From the NCBI GenBank assembly GCA_035551935.1, contig DASZMJ010000554.1, forward strand, positions 1 through 47,882: a DNA stretch of 47,882 nucleotides, read 5' to 3'. The notes under the pieces are model-generated. The model worked only from the letters and a program-made list of their open reading frames with translations, was not told the origin of the DNA and did not search any database. This DNA is from DASZMJ01 sp035551935. GTDB taxonomy: Bacteria > Planctomycetota > Planctomycetia > Isosphaerales > Isosphaeraceae. The position numbers and the translations under genes are program-made. Shown here piece after piece: positions 40,856 through 47,882 of this stretch. Positions within the stretch are counted from its first letter, which is position 1. Each line of letters starts with the position of its first letter.

Positions 40856-42375
40856 CATGCCTTCTTGGCGGGGTCCTTGCCGTCGACCCACTCGCCTTCG
40901 AGCTTCTGGTAGCTCGGCGGCTCGAGCAGCGAGCCCTCGTCGCCGGCCTTCCAGCCCATGACGTGGACGGGCTTCTCGCGCTTGTGGCTGCGGGCCTCCC
41001 ACTTCTTGGCCCACGACTCGTCGGCCTCGGAGATCTTGCCGGAGTCCTTGTCGAAGAAGTAGGCCTTGCCCTTGCGGTAGGAGTCGACGCCGAGGTTGAC
41101 CGTCGTGATGGCCGCGTAGCCGAGCTCGGGCGGGCAGAGGGTCGCGGGGTTCCGGGAGCGGAGGCAGCCGAGGAAGTGCTCCCAGAGCGCGGCGGTGTCG
41201 TCCTTCGGCTGCTCGGGCTTGTAGCGCTCGCCCCCCTCGCCGGTGTTGGCGCCCGGAGGGGCGGGCCGGCCGCTGATCTTCTCCGGGATCAGGTTGAAGC
41301 CCTCGCGGTTGTCGCCGTGGAAGCGGATCGTCCCGGTGTGGCCGCGGATGACCTCGCCGAGTTGGATCTCGTTGCACATCGTCGCCGAGATGATGACCTG
41401 GCACCCTTCGTCGTAGTCGGCCACCACCGTCGCCACGTCGGGCACGTCGCGGCCGTCGTACTCCATGTACAGGCCGCCGGCGCCGACGACCCGGCGCGGG
41501 AAGCGGACGCCCGTGGCCTGGATCAGGTGGGTGAGTTGGTGGACGAACAGGTCGGTGTACATGCCGCCGCCGAAGTCCCAGTAGCAGCGCCACTGGGCGT
41601 ACCGGGCGCGGTCGAAGGGCTGCTCGGGGGCCAGGCCGAAGTCGGTCCCGAGGAACATCTTCCAGTCGATCGTCTTGGGGTTCATGTCCTCGGTCAGGCC
41701 GTAGTAGCGCCACTGGCCCACCGTGGAATTGCGGTAGTAGCTGGTCTGGGCCTGCATGACCTTGCCGATCTTGCCGGCGGTGATCAGGTCGTTGGCCATC
41801 CGCCAGCGGGGGTCGGCCGTCGACTGGACGCCGACGGTCATCACGCGCTCGTTCTTCTTGACCGCCTCGACGACGCGCCGGGCCTCGTCGATGGTGTGGG
41901 TCATCGGCTTCTCGCAGTAGACGTCCTTCTTCGCCTCGCAGGCGTCGATGGTCATCTTGGCGTGCCAGTGGTCGGGGGTGGCGATGACCACGGCGTCGAC
42001 GTCCTTGAGGTCGAGGACGCGGCGATAGTCCTTGGTGACGTGCTGCTTGTCGTTGACGTCCAGGCCGGCGCGCTTGGCCGAGGGATAGAGGCCGCGGGCC
42101 TCGTGCCCCTTGCCGTCGGCGGAGTACTTCGTCGGCCCGCCGTCCCAGACGTCGCAGACGGCGACGAGGTCGACGTCCTTCTTCTGGTCCTTGCGGCCCA
42201 GCAGGATGCCGATGTGCTCCTGGGCGCGGCCGCCGGGGCCGAGGATCGCGAAGTTGATCCGCTCGTTGGCGCCGCGGACGTCGCCGATCGCCGGATGGGC
42301 GAACGTGCCGGCCGCCGCCACCGCGCCGGTGGTCTGGAGGAAGCCGCGACGGCTCACCGACTTCTTCTCGGTCAT
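40855..42375 (-). CDS. Tat-exported Gfo/Idh/MocA family oxidoreductase
   Basis: 506 residues. Twin-arginine signal (SRRGFLQTTGAVAAAGTFAH). The Rossmann domain has FAILGPGGRAQEHIG, a DVDAVVIATPDHWHAKMTID strand and the dinucleotide-family EKP motif in DVYCEKPMTHTIDEA. The C-terminal domain includes CYWDFGGGMYTDLFVHQLTH. These exported planctomycete members probably act on sugars or sugar acids in the periplasm with a tightly bound cofactor; substrate unknown. GGGAGA precedes the ATG at 42375. The stop overlaps the MITE-like element. Confidence 0.9.
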   Translation of the reverse strand: MTEKKSVSRRGFLQTTGAVAAAGTFAHPAIGDVRGANERINFAILGPGGRAQEHIGILLGRKDQKKDVDLVAVCDVWDGGPTKYSADGKGHEARGLYPSAKRAGLDVNDKQHVTKDYRRVLDLKDVDAVVIATPDHWHAKMTIDACEAKKDVYCEKPMTHTIDEARRVVEAVKKNERVMTVGVQSTADPRWRMANDLITAGKIGKVMQAQTSYYRNSTVGQWRYYGLTEDMNPKTIDWKMFLGTDFGLAPEQPFDRARYAQWRCYWDFGGGMYTDLFVHQLTHLIQATGVRFPRRVVGAGGLYMEYDGRDVPDVATVVADYDEGCQVIISATMCNEIQLGEVIRGHTGTIRFHGDNREGFNLIPEKISGRPAPPGANTGEGGERYKPEQPKDDTAALWEHFLGCLRSRNPATLCPPELGYAAITTVNLGVDSYRKGKAYFFDKDSGKISEADESWAKKWEARSHKREKPVHVMGWKAGDEGSLLEPPSYQKLEGEWVDGKDPAKKA

Positions 42376-42606
42376 CTCGTTGTCTCCCAGGGTCCTTCGC
42401 GAGGGGTCCGCACCCACCCCGACGGCCTCCCTCGTGTGCACCGAGACGGCGACGGTCGGAATGATCCCCTCATGGTGCCCCCCGGGCCCACCATTTGCAA
42501 CGGGGTCCCGGCCACTTTTCCCCGGAGAAACGGCGGCGGGCCCGTCGCCGATCGGGCGGCCAGTGCCTACACCTTCCCCTGTCGTCACCGCCGGAGGACT
42601 CGCCGC

Positions 42607-43067
42607 ATGAGGTTCGTCAAGGAGTCGCCCATCGCCGCCCCGCCGTCGGCCGTCTACGCCTTCCACGAGCGGCCCGACGCCCTCATAGCGATCACCCCGC
42701 CGTGGGAGCGCGTCGAGGTCGTCGGCGACGTGCCGCCGATCCGAGTCGGCAACCGCGTGACGCTCCGCATGAAGGTCGGCCCGTTCCCGATGACGTGGGT
42801 CGCCGAGTACGACGAGGTCGAGCCCGGCCGCCTCTTCGCCGACCGCCAGGTCTCCGGGCCCTTCGCCTCCTGGCACCACCGCCACCGCTTCCTCGACGAC
42901 GGCCGCGGCGGCACCCTCCTCCGCGACGAGGTCGATTACACGCCCCCCTCGGCGCCCTCGGCCGCCTGCTCGGGGGAGGGTTCATCCGGCGCAAATTCGA
43001 GAAGATGTTCGATTATCGTCACGAAACCACGAAGCGGATGGTGGAAGAGGAATTCCTCCGCAGATGA
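42607..43067 (+). pseudogene. SRPBCC-family gene, one-base deletion in a C run
   Basis: From the ATG at 42607 the frame encodes MRFVKESPIAAPPSAVYAFH, then PFPMTWVAEYDEVEPGRLFA and FASWHHRHRFLDDGRGGTLL-RDEVDYT. Beyond the run of six C at 42943-42948 the expected family C-terminus is found in another frame: LGALGRLLGGGFIRRKFEKM, then FDYRHETTKRMVEEEFLRR ending at 43067. One extra C would join them into a normal ~154-residue protein of the START/polyketide-cyclase-like fold, a hydrophobic ligand-binding family. The uncorrected frame continues to 43086 with unrelated sequence. The last codons form the left arm of a 42-bp inverted repeat. A sequencing error is possible. Confidence 0.75.
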
Positions 43068-43152
43068 CGCAGAGGAAATCAGATGAAGAAAGTTTTTTTA
43101 ATTTCAATTCCTTCATCTGATTTCCTCTGCGTCATCTGCGGAGGAATTCCTC
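43047..43152. terminator. Perfect 42-bp inverted repeat between convergent genes
   Basis: The left arm 43047-43088 (starting GAGGAATTCCTCCGCAGATG) is an exact inverse of 43111-43152. The 22-base loop contains a run of seven T. It sits between the SRPBCC gene and the minus-strand acetyltransferase (stop at 43159), so its hairpin can end both transcripts. The left arm includes the last seven codons of the SRPBCC gene. Arms this long and perfect are unusual for a plain terminator and suggest a recent duplication or element. Confidence 0.75.
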
Positions 43153-43158
43153 CCCGTC

Positions 43159-44478
43159 TCACGCCGTCGCCGCGTCCAGCGGGCTGCGCCAGATGGGGCG
43201 GACGGGGAAGAGGATGCGGGCGGCGTCCAGGGCGGTGTGGGTCGAGGGCTCGACGCCGTCCTCGGCGACGGCGCGGTCGACGCCGGTGTGGCCCAGCGCC
43301 AGGCGGACGAGGGCCGCGGGGCCGAGGGTCAGGTGGCGGCGGCTGAGCTTGTCGGGCTCGAGCCGCGACCCTTTGCGGTCGATGTGGAGCATCCAGCGGT
43401 CGTCGTCGACGGTCAGGCCCAGCTCCAGCGGCAGGGCCACGCCCGAGTCGACGGCGCGGCGGGAGAGCTCGGGGAGGATGAGCCGGAGGAACCGCTCGAC
43501 GTCCGGGACGTGGTACATCGAGGTCGCGCCTTCCCACTCCTCCTGGTCGATGACCCGGCCCGACGCCTGGCGGAAGGCGTCCATCGACGGGTGGTCGACG
43601 GGGGCATACAGGACGACCTCGGGATAGGCCCGCTCCAGCGCCTCGGCGCGGACCCGGCCCAGCAGGGCGCGGAGGGCGTGCGGGTAGGCCGGGTCGGTGG
43701 CGATCTCGAGGACCTTGTGGTCCTTCACGAACGCGTAGCCGCGGACCGCCTCCCCCTGGCAGGCGACCCAGATGACGTGGGCGTATCGCCGGCCGATGAT
43801 CCAGCGCCAGTAGTCCTCGGAGCGGACGACCGAGCCGGTGGTGTTGCCGTAATTGAGGTCGTACAGGTCCATCAGGTCGTTGATCTCGACCTGCCGCCAG
43901 GGCCGGACGTGCCAGGGCCCCCCCTTGGCCTCGAGCAGGCCGTCGCCGGTGGCGGGGAGGTTGCGGCTCAGGGCGATCCCGAGCGTCTGCCGGCCGCAGA
44001 CGCCCCAGCCGAGCGGCCGGTAGAACTGCGGCATGCCGGTGGTCAGGGCCTGCAAGACCGCCCCCCCCTCGCGCGCGCGATCGTCGGCCAGGCGGATCAG
44101 GTTCTGCGCGAAGCCGAGGCCGCGGTATTCGGGGAGGGTGCCGACCCACATCACGCCGTTGATCGGCAGGTGCTCGGCGCCGTAGCGGACGGTCCGCTCG
44201 GTCAGGTGGACGTGGCTGGCCACCCGGCCGTCCACCTTGACCAGCAGGCGTTGATCGGGGCGATACGAGGGGTCGCTCAGGGCGCCGAGGAACGAGTCCC
44301 GGTCCGGGCCGTGGAAGACGTGGAGCAGGGTCTGGTAGACGGCCTCGTGGTCGGCCTCGCTGCCGGGGCAGAACTCGACCGCACCTCGGCGGAACGGGAG
44401 CCGGACGACCGGCGCTTGCAATTTCATCAGTGCGACCACCGTTGCAGAGGCGAGGAGCGCCCGAGGGATGGGCCCCAT
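43159..44478 (-). CDS. Eis-like GNAT acetyltransferase
   Basis: 439 residues. The N-terminal GNAT domain has VMWVGTLPEYRGLGFAQNLI, the acetyl-CoA-binding R/Q-x-x-G-x-G/A loop, and TTGMPQFYRPLGWGVCGRQT, which is typical of Eis-type enzymes. A second degenerate GNAT domain (VIWVACQGEAVRGYAFVKDH) and a C-terminal SCP2-like part (VALPLELGLTVDDDRWMLHI) follow, as in Eis. The substrate is unknown. The ATG at 44478 has AGGA seven bases upstream; an in-frame ATG at 44427 is an alternative. It ends seven bases from the 42-bp inverted repeat. Confidence 0.82.
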   Translation of the reverse strand: MGPIPRALLASATVVALMKLQAPVVRLPFRRGAVEFCPGSEADHEAVYQTLLHVFHGPDRDSFLGALSDPSYRPDQRLLVKVDGRVASHVHLTERTVRYGAEHLPINGVMWVGTLPEYRGLGFAQNLIRLADDRAREGGAVLQALTTGMPQFYRPLGWGVCGRQTLGIALSRNLPATGDGLLEAKGGPWHVRPWRQVEINDLMDLYDLNYGNTTGSVVRSEDYWRWIIGRRYAHVIWVACQGEAVRGYAFVKDHKVLEIATDPAYPHALRALLGRVRAEALERAYPEVVLYAPVDHPSMDAFRQASGRVIDQEEWEGATSMYHVPDVERFLRLILPELSRRAVDSGVALPLELGLTVDDDRWMLHIDRKGSRLEPDKLSRRHLTLGPAALVRLALGHTGVDRAVAEDGVEPSTHTALDAARILFPVRPIWRSPLDAATA

Positions 44479-44593
44479 CGCCTTGTCCTATGATTCACTA
44501 CGTGTATTGTAGGGGGATGGTCCGCGCCCCGCCGCATTCCAGTCGGTTTTCCGCGCCGTTTTTTTCCGGTCCGAACGCCCTTGCGGCGTGCGG

Positions 44594-46204
44594 TCAACAG
44601 AAGGCCCCCGGCACGGCCCGCGCCATCGCGTCATGCAAGCGGCGGCGATCGTGCAGGACGAAGGGGTATTCGCGGCTGCGGGCCACCTGATTGTGTCGCA
44701 AAGCCGCCGCGAGCCGTTCCCGCTCGCGGATGAGGTCGTTGCGCCGCCCCTCGACGGCCCCCCGGAGCGCCTCGTTGTACCGCCGGATCGCCCGAAACCG
44801 TTCGACACGCTCGCGATGCGACGCCTGAGGGGCCTCGATCGCCACCCACTTGGCCCGGATCAGGGTTTCGAGGTCGGTGGCGACGGGTGAAGTCAGGTGA
44901 CGATCGGGATTATAATCAAGGTCTCGCAAGACTTGATCGACCGCATGCAACGAGTCGGCGGTCGCGGGGTCGTCGGGCAGGCCGAGCCAGAGGGTCAGCG
45001 AGAGGGTCAGGAATGGCGGCGGCGGGGCGCCGAGGAAGCCGCGGGCGACCTCGTCCCCGAGTTCGTCGTACTTCGCCCCGCCGATGCCGTGGAGGAACAG
45101 GTCGCCGAGCAAGAGGCGGGCGAAGAGAGTGGTTGTCAAGGCCCGGGTCCGGAGCCGAATCCCTTGTTCCGGCAGCATTTGCAACACCTCGACGGCGCAA
45201 CACGCCTCGCGGTCGGGGCCGAGTGGCAGGTTGAGGAACGGCTCGGGCTCGTCCGCGATCCGCAATTCCAACGTCGCCGGGTCACGTTGACGGGCCAGCA
45301 GCGGCCGGCGTCGGGGCGAGGCGGCCCGCCAGGCCCAGAACGGGGCTTCGAGCCAGTCCCCTTCGCGGCCCAATGCCGGGACGGGATGATGCCGGCTCCG
45401 GATGCCGTGGCTCGCACGGTGCCGGTCGAGGGCGGCGTTGTGGACCGACCAGTACCTCGGCAATTGCGCCAGCAGGTGCGAGGCGAACCAATGGAACGCC
45501 TCGGTCTCGCAGACGAGCCCCAGCGGGACCTCGTAGTTCCGGACTCCCCAGCGCTGTTCGATGCCGTGCCGGGCCGCGGCGAAGCGCTCGCCGATCCGGT
45601 CGGAGCGGCCGGCGGCGTCGAGGGCCAGGGGCCAGAACTCCTTGATGAGAGGGTCCTCGACCTGGCCACTTATTCGCTCCAGGACCCGCGCGGGGAAGCT
45701 CGCGAAGAGGGCGGGATCGCGGGCGTTGAGGTCTTCATACGGGACTTCGCCGGCCCACTGATCGAACTCGACGGGGACGGCCTTGAGCCCCCGAGCGGTC
45801 CGCTCGGGGACGCGGACCGAGGCGCTCTTGGGGGTGTCGTTGTCGACGATCAGGTTCAGGCCGACTCCGCGGCCCTCGCGGGCGATGGCGGCGACGGCGA
45901 CGTTCTTGACCCAGACGCCGGGGTGGAACAGCTCGGGCTGGTGGCCGGTGACGACCCAGGGGGCCCCGGCCGACGGGTCGCCGGGCCAGTCGAGGCCTAT
46001 CCGGTCGTGGAAGGCGCGGGAGGCGTCGAGGGCCTGCCGCCGGGCCATCGCCCGGAGCCGACCGGCGCGGCGGCCCTGGAAATCATGGTCGTTCGCCGCG
46101 AGGGCCCGGGCGTTGGCGGCCAGGAGGGCGCCCGCCTCGGCCAACGGGGGGTCGGCCAGCAGGGCGCCGTCGCCGCGCGGTGCCCGGAGCCGTCGCGACG
46201 TCAT
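44594..46204 (-). CDS. Possible BshC-like protein, function unknown
   Basis: 536 residues, soluble. The segment PWVVTGHQPELFHPGVWVKN followed by LNLIVDNDTPKSASVRVPER resembles, in position and pattern, the nucleotide-binding start of BshC, the cysteine-adding enzyme of bacillithiol synthesis. The C-terminus is a helical coiled region (RYNEALRGAVEGRRNDLIRE), again as in BshC. The match is weak and the family assignment is inference; it may be a planctomycete-specific relative with another substrate. It starts with an ATG overlapping the stop of the GT2 gene (ATGA), so both are coupled. An A/T-rich codon island lies around 44900-44925. Confidence 0.5.
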   Translation of the reverse strand: MTSRRLRAPRGDGALLADPPLAEAGALLAANARALAANDHDFQGRRAGRLRAMARRQALDASRAFHDRIGLDWPGDPSAGAPWVVTGHQPELFHPGVWVKNVAVAAIAREGRGVGLNLIVDNDTPKSASVRVPERTARGLKAVPVEFDQWAGEVPYEDLNARDPALFASFPARVLERISGQVEDPLIKEFWPLALDAAGRSDRIGERFAAARHGIEQRWGVRNYEVPLGLVCETEAFHWFASHLLAQLPRYWSVHNAALDRHRASHGIRSRHHPVPALGREGDWLEAPFWAWRAASPRRRPLLARQRDPATLELRIADEPEPFLNLPLGPDREACCAVEVLQMLPEQGIRLRTRALTTTLFARLLLGDLFLHGIGGAKYDELGDEVARGFLGAPPPPFLTLSLTLWLGLPDDPATADSLHAVDQVLRDLDYNPDRHLTSPVATDLETLIRAKWVAIEAPQASHRERVERFRAIRRYNEALRGAVEGRRNDLIRERERLAAALRHNQVARSREYPFVLHDRRRLHDAMARAVPGAFC

Positions 46205-46920
46205 CGACAACAGCCCCCGGCCACTTCCAGGCCCGACCGCTCCAGCGCCGCGCGGAAGACCGAGCGATAGTGGTTCAGGCGGTACTCGGCGTCGTCGAGC
46301 GCCCCGCCGAAGGCCCGCGACTCGTCGAGGTAGATCAACGGGACCGGCACCTCCACGATCGACATGTCGTGCTCGGCCGCCTGCACCCAGACCTGAAGCG
46401 GCATCGCGTAGCCGTCGTCGGTAATGTCGAACTTCGCCAGAGCCGACGCCCGGTACGCCTTGAAGCCGCAGAAGGCGTCGGTCAGGTGGAAGCCCAGGCA
46501 CTCGTTGAGCCAGCGCGTGACCTCGACGTTGATCCGACGCCGCGCCTCGGGGGGCGTCTGCGACGGGTCGAAGACCTTGAGGTACCGGCTCCCCGAGACG
46601 ATGTCGTACTCGTCGAGCGGCCCGGCGACCTCCGGGATCCGGCTCGGCTCGTGTTGGCCGTCGCAGTCGAGCGTCACCAGGCCGTCGTAGCCGTGCTCGA
46701 GGGTGTACGCGAAGGCGCTCTGCAAGCCCGCCCCATAACCCCGGTTGACCGGGTGCCGGACGACCCGGACCGTCGGGAACTTCCGGAGCAGTTCCGGCGT
46801 CCGGTCCGTCGAGCCGTCGTCGACGACGAGCACGTCGCCGGCATGCCGCAGGACCTCCGCGAGGACCGGCTCGATGTAGGCTTCCTCGTTGTGCACGGGG
46901 ATGGCGGTCAGCAAGCGCAT
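46201..46920 (-). CDS. GT2 glycosyltransferase (DPM1-like, soluble)
   Basis: 239 residues from the ATG at 46920. MRLLTAIPVHNEEAYIEPVL is the GT-A start, VLVVDDGSTDRTPELLRKFP the nucleotide site, NRGYGAGLQSAFAYTLEHGY and LVTLDCDGQHEPSRIPEV the metal-binding region. RYLKVFDPSQTPPEARRRIN and DAFCGFKAYRASAL are typical of polyisoprenyl-phosphate mannosyl/glucosyltransferases. No membrane helix is present. It is coupled to the BshC-like gene by an ATGA overlap, hinting that the two act on one pathway, for example a glycosylated small thiol (speculative). Confidence 0.88.
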   Translation of the reverse strand: MRLLTAIPVHNEEAYIEPVLAEVLRHAGDVLVVDDGSTDRTPELLRKFPTVRVVRHPVNRGYGAGLQSAFAYTLEHGYDGLVTLDCDGQHEPSRIPEVAGPLDEYDIVSGSRYLKVFDPSQTPPEARRRINVEVTRWLNECLGFHLTDAFCGFKAYRASALAKFDITDDGYAMPLQVWVQAAEHDMSIVEVPVPLIYLDESRAFGGALDDAEYRLNHYRSVFRAALERSGLEVAGGCCR

Positions 46921-47134
46921 GAGCAATCCAGTCCTGGTGTTGTGGACCGCCGGCGTGGCGGCCACGCCGCCTTCGCCGGAACTCCTTGCAATCTTCGCGC
47001 CCCCGCATTCTAGGCGACCCCACCTTGAAGTCAACGCGGCGGACTTGACACCGTCCGAGGGCCATTCCCCCCTGCGCACCCCGGACATCGCCGACCCCTT
47101 CGGATCAGCTTTCATCGATGGGATGCGGTCGTCC

Positions 47135-47154
47135 GAGGCCCGATTTCGGGCCTC
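47135..47154. terminator. Short perfect hairpin at the end of the last gene
   Basis: GAGGCCCGA (47135-47143) pairs exactly with TCGGGCCTC (47146-47154) across a two-base spacer. It begins within the stop codon region of the minus-strand gene ending at 47153. No U tract follows. Confidence 0.45.
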
Positions 47155-47881
47155 AGAAGCGTCGCGGCGGGGCCGAAGTCGGGCTCGGCGCCACGCCGAC
47201 GACGACCGAGGACGCCGGCCGGGGCGTCGCGGGCAAGGGTATCTCATCCAAGACCATTACGTAGTCGTAAGTTGCATCATCCTTCGGTTCGTTCCGCGCC
47301 GGCACTTGCGGGGCCGGCGGGGTCTCGGCCGGGGGCGTCCACGCCGGCTCGTTCTCGCTGCTGGAGAGGATGCGCCCATACAGCTTCAGCCGCGCGTTCT
47401 TGCAGGCGATCAGCGCCGTCGAGAGCTGGCGGAAGCTGCGCTGGTGATCCTGCAAGTAGCGGTGCCGGCGCATGCCGTCGTCGCTGACGTCGACGGCCGC
47501 CGCGTCCATCACCTGCCGCCGCTGCTCGGCCTCCTCGGCCTCCAGCTCCGGCAGGATCGACCGCAGCGCCTCGAGCTCCGAGGCGATGATGGCGCGGAGC
47601 CGCTCCATCGGCCGATCGGCGTCGATCGCGATGCCCTTGGCGAGGTACCGCGCGTGGCCCTGGAGGTGCGCCTCGCAGGCCACGTCCAGCGCCATGCCCA
47701 GGCCGTGGACCGTGCGGGCCCGCTCGTCGTCGAGGTCGCCCAGGGCGCAGCCGAGCATCGCCAGCATCCGCCCGCGCCAGTCGGGGCAGAGGTGGCCGCT
47801 GCCGGTGAGCTGCTCGTCCAGCTCGTCCCATTTGGCGATCAGCCAGCGCACGCCGTCGGCCCGCGCCAGCAGCGGGATCAC
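47153..47881 (-). CDS. Unknown protein with NEPK/NEPN tail, 5' end outside the window
   Basis: At least 242 residues; the frame is open at the window edge, so the start is not seen. Residues in order: WDELDEQLTGSGHLCPDWRG, a conserved-looking helical region ARYLAKGIAIDADRPMERLR, ELEALRSILPELEAEEAEQR and DDGMRRHRYLQDHQRSFRQL, then a Pro-rich tail with two NEP motifs (SSENEPAW and PARNEPKDD). The tail carries the DNA repeat found in the 16.5-17.3 kb array in the same reading phase. I do not know the function. It resembles a family that I associate with Isosphaeraceae genomes and with such tails (recollection, not checked). Confidence 0.6.
   Translation of the reverse strand: MIPLLARADGVRWLIAKWDELDEQLTGSGHLCPDWRGRMLAMLGCALGDLDDERARTVHGLGMALDVACEAHLQGHARYLAKGIAIDADRPMERLRAIIASELEALRSILPELEAEEAEQRRQVMDAAAVDVSDDGMRRHRYLQDHQRSFRQLSTALIACKNARLKLYGRILSSSENEPAWTPPAETPPAPQVPARNEPKDDATYDYVMVLDEIPLPATPRPASSVVVGVAPSPTSAPPRRF
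47280..47302 (-). repeat. NEPK repeat copy inside a gene
   Basis: The minus-strand sequence CCGGCGCGGAACGAACCGAA-GGA is identical over 23 bases to 17220-17242 in the array. It is read as PARNEPKD in the gene 47153-47881. A weaker copy (AACGAGCC) lies near 47347-47355 as ENEPAW. Confidence 0.8.
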
Positions 47882-47882
47882 C

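Noticed and set aside
40840..43086. Long plus-strand frame opposite the Gfo/Idh/MocA gene
   Set aside because: Antisense shadow; only its last part (from 42607) is the SRPBCC gene.
1..47882. tRNA and rRNA genes
   Set aside because: No cloverleaf-like segment with a TTCRA arm or rRNA core sequence was noticed on either strand; a dedicated scan would settle this.

Overview
The window is about 48 kb of very GC-rich DNA (near 70% by eye; most genes end nearly every codon in G or C). It looks like a planctomycete chromosome, most likely the Isosphaeraceae. The pointers are a DUF1559 pseudopilin-like protein (39054-40097), a TIGR03067-type secreted protein (24278-24730), a HYExAFE protein (11694-12266), Tat-exported Gfo/Idh/MocA and phosphoesterase proteins, and many lineage-restricted secreted proteins. 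No rRNA, tRNA, CRISPR array or complete insertion sequence was found.

Layout. 1-3 kb: a GT87-type membrane glycosyltransferase, then a lower-GC island with a frameshifted abortive-infection (Abi_C) gene and a Rad52/Rad22-type annealing protein. 3.2-8.3 kb, minus strand: a glutamine amidotransferase (PabA/TrpG), MoeA, apolipoprotein N-acyltransferase (Lnt), a membrane-anchored coiled-coil protein and an overlapping small membrane protein. 8.5-12.5 kb, plus strand: a secreted protein, a site-2 protease, a homocysteine methyltransferase-like protein, a YkgJ-type cysteine-cluster protein, HYExAFE and a small membrane protein. 12.6-16.1 kb: bioB, a FabF-like ketosynthase and bioF in one tight cluster. 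16.1-18.5 kb: a repeat island (a phase-locked NEPN repeat array and a perfect 28-bp-arm hairpin) followed by a gene broken by a 123-bp MITE with a perfect 10-bp target duplication. 18.5-24.7 kb: glycosyltransferase, queE, a phosphotransferase-PlsC pair, an alpha/beta hydrolase, a phosphoesterase and a TIGR03067 protein. 24.9-32.2 kb: a polyisoprenoid/glycan cluster (GT2, SAM methyltransferase, two polytopic proteins, YfhO) meeting a convergent polytopic protein.

32.2-40.6 kb: a heavy-metal RND efflux pair. The CusB-like adaptor carries four Cys-rich modules and the CusA-like pump is enlarged by a His-containing insert. They follow a small lipoprotein gene. Divergent from these lie a secreted Cys/Pro-rich protein, a DUF1559 pseudopilin and a paralogue of the same lipoprotein, so one paralogue sits on each arm of the locus. 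40.7-47.9 kb: a second MITE candidate, a Gfo/Idh/MocA protein, a frameshifted SRPBCC gene ending in a 42-bp perfect inverted repeat, an Eis-like acetyltransferase, a possible BshC-like protein coupled to a GT2, and the 3' part of a protein carrying the NEPK/NEPN repeat in its C-terminal tail.

The most unusual material is in the repeats: two MITE-like elements, several palindrome families, REP-like DNA translated inside proteins, a 63-bp-period NEPN array whose 23-nt core recurs in frame inside a gene 30 kb away, and recurrent short islands of A/T-ending codons inside otherwise G/C-ending genes.
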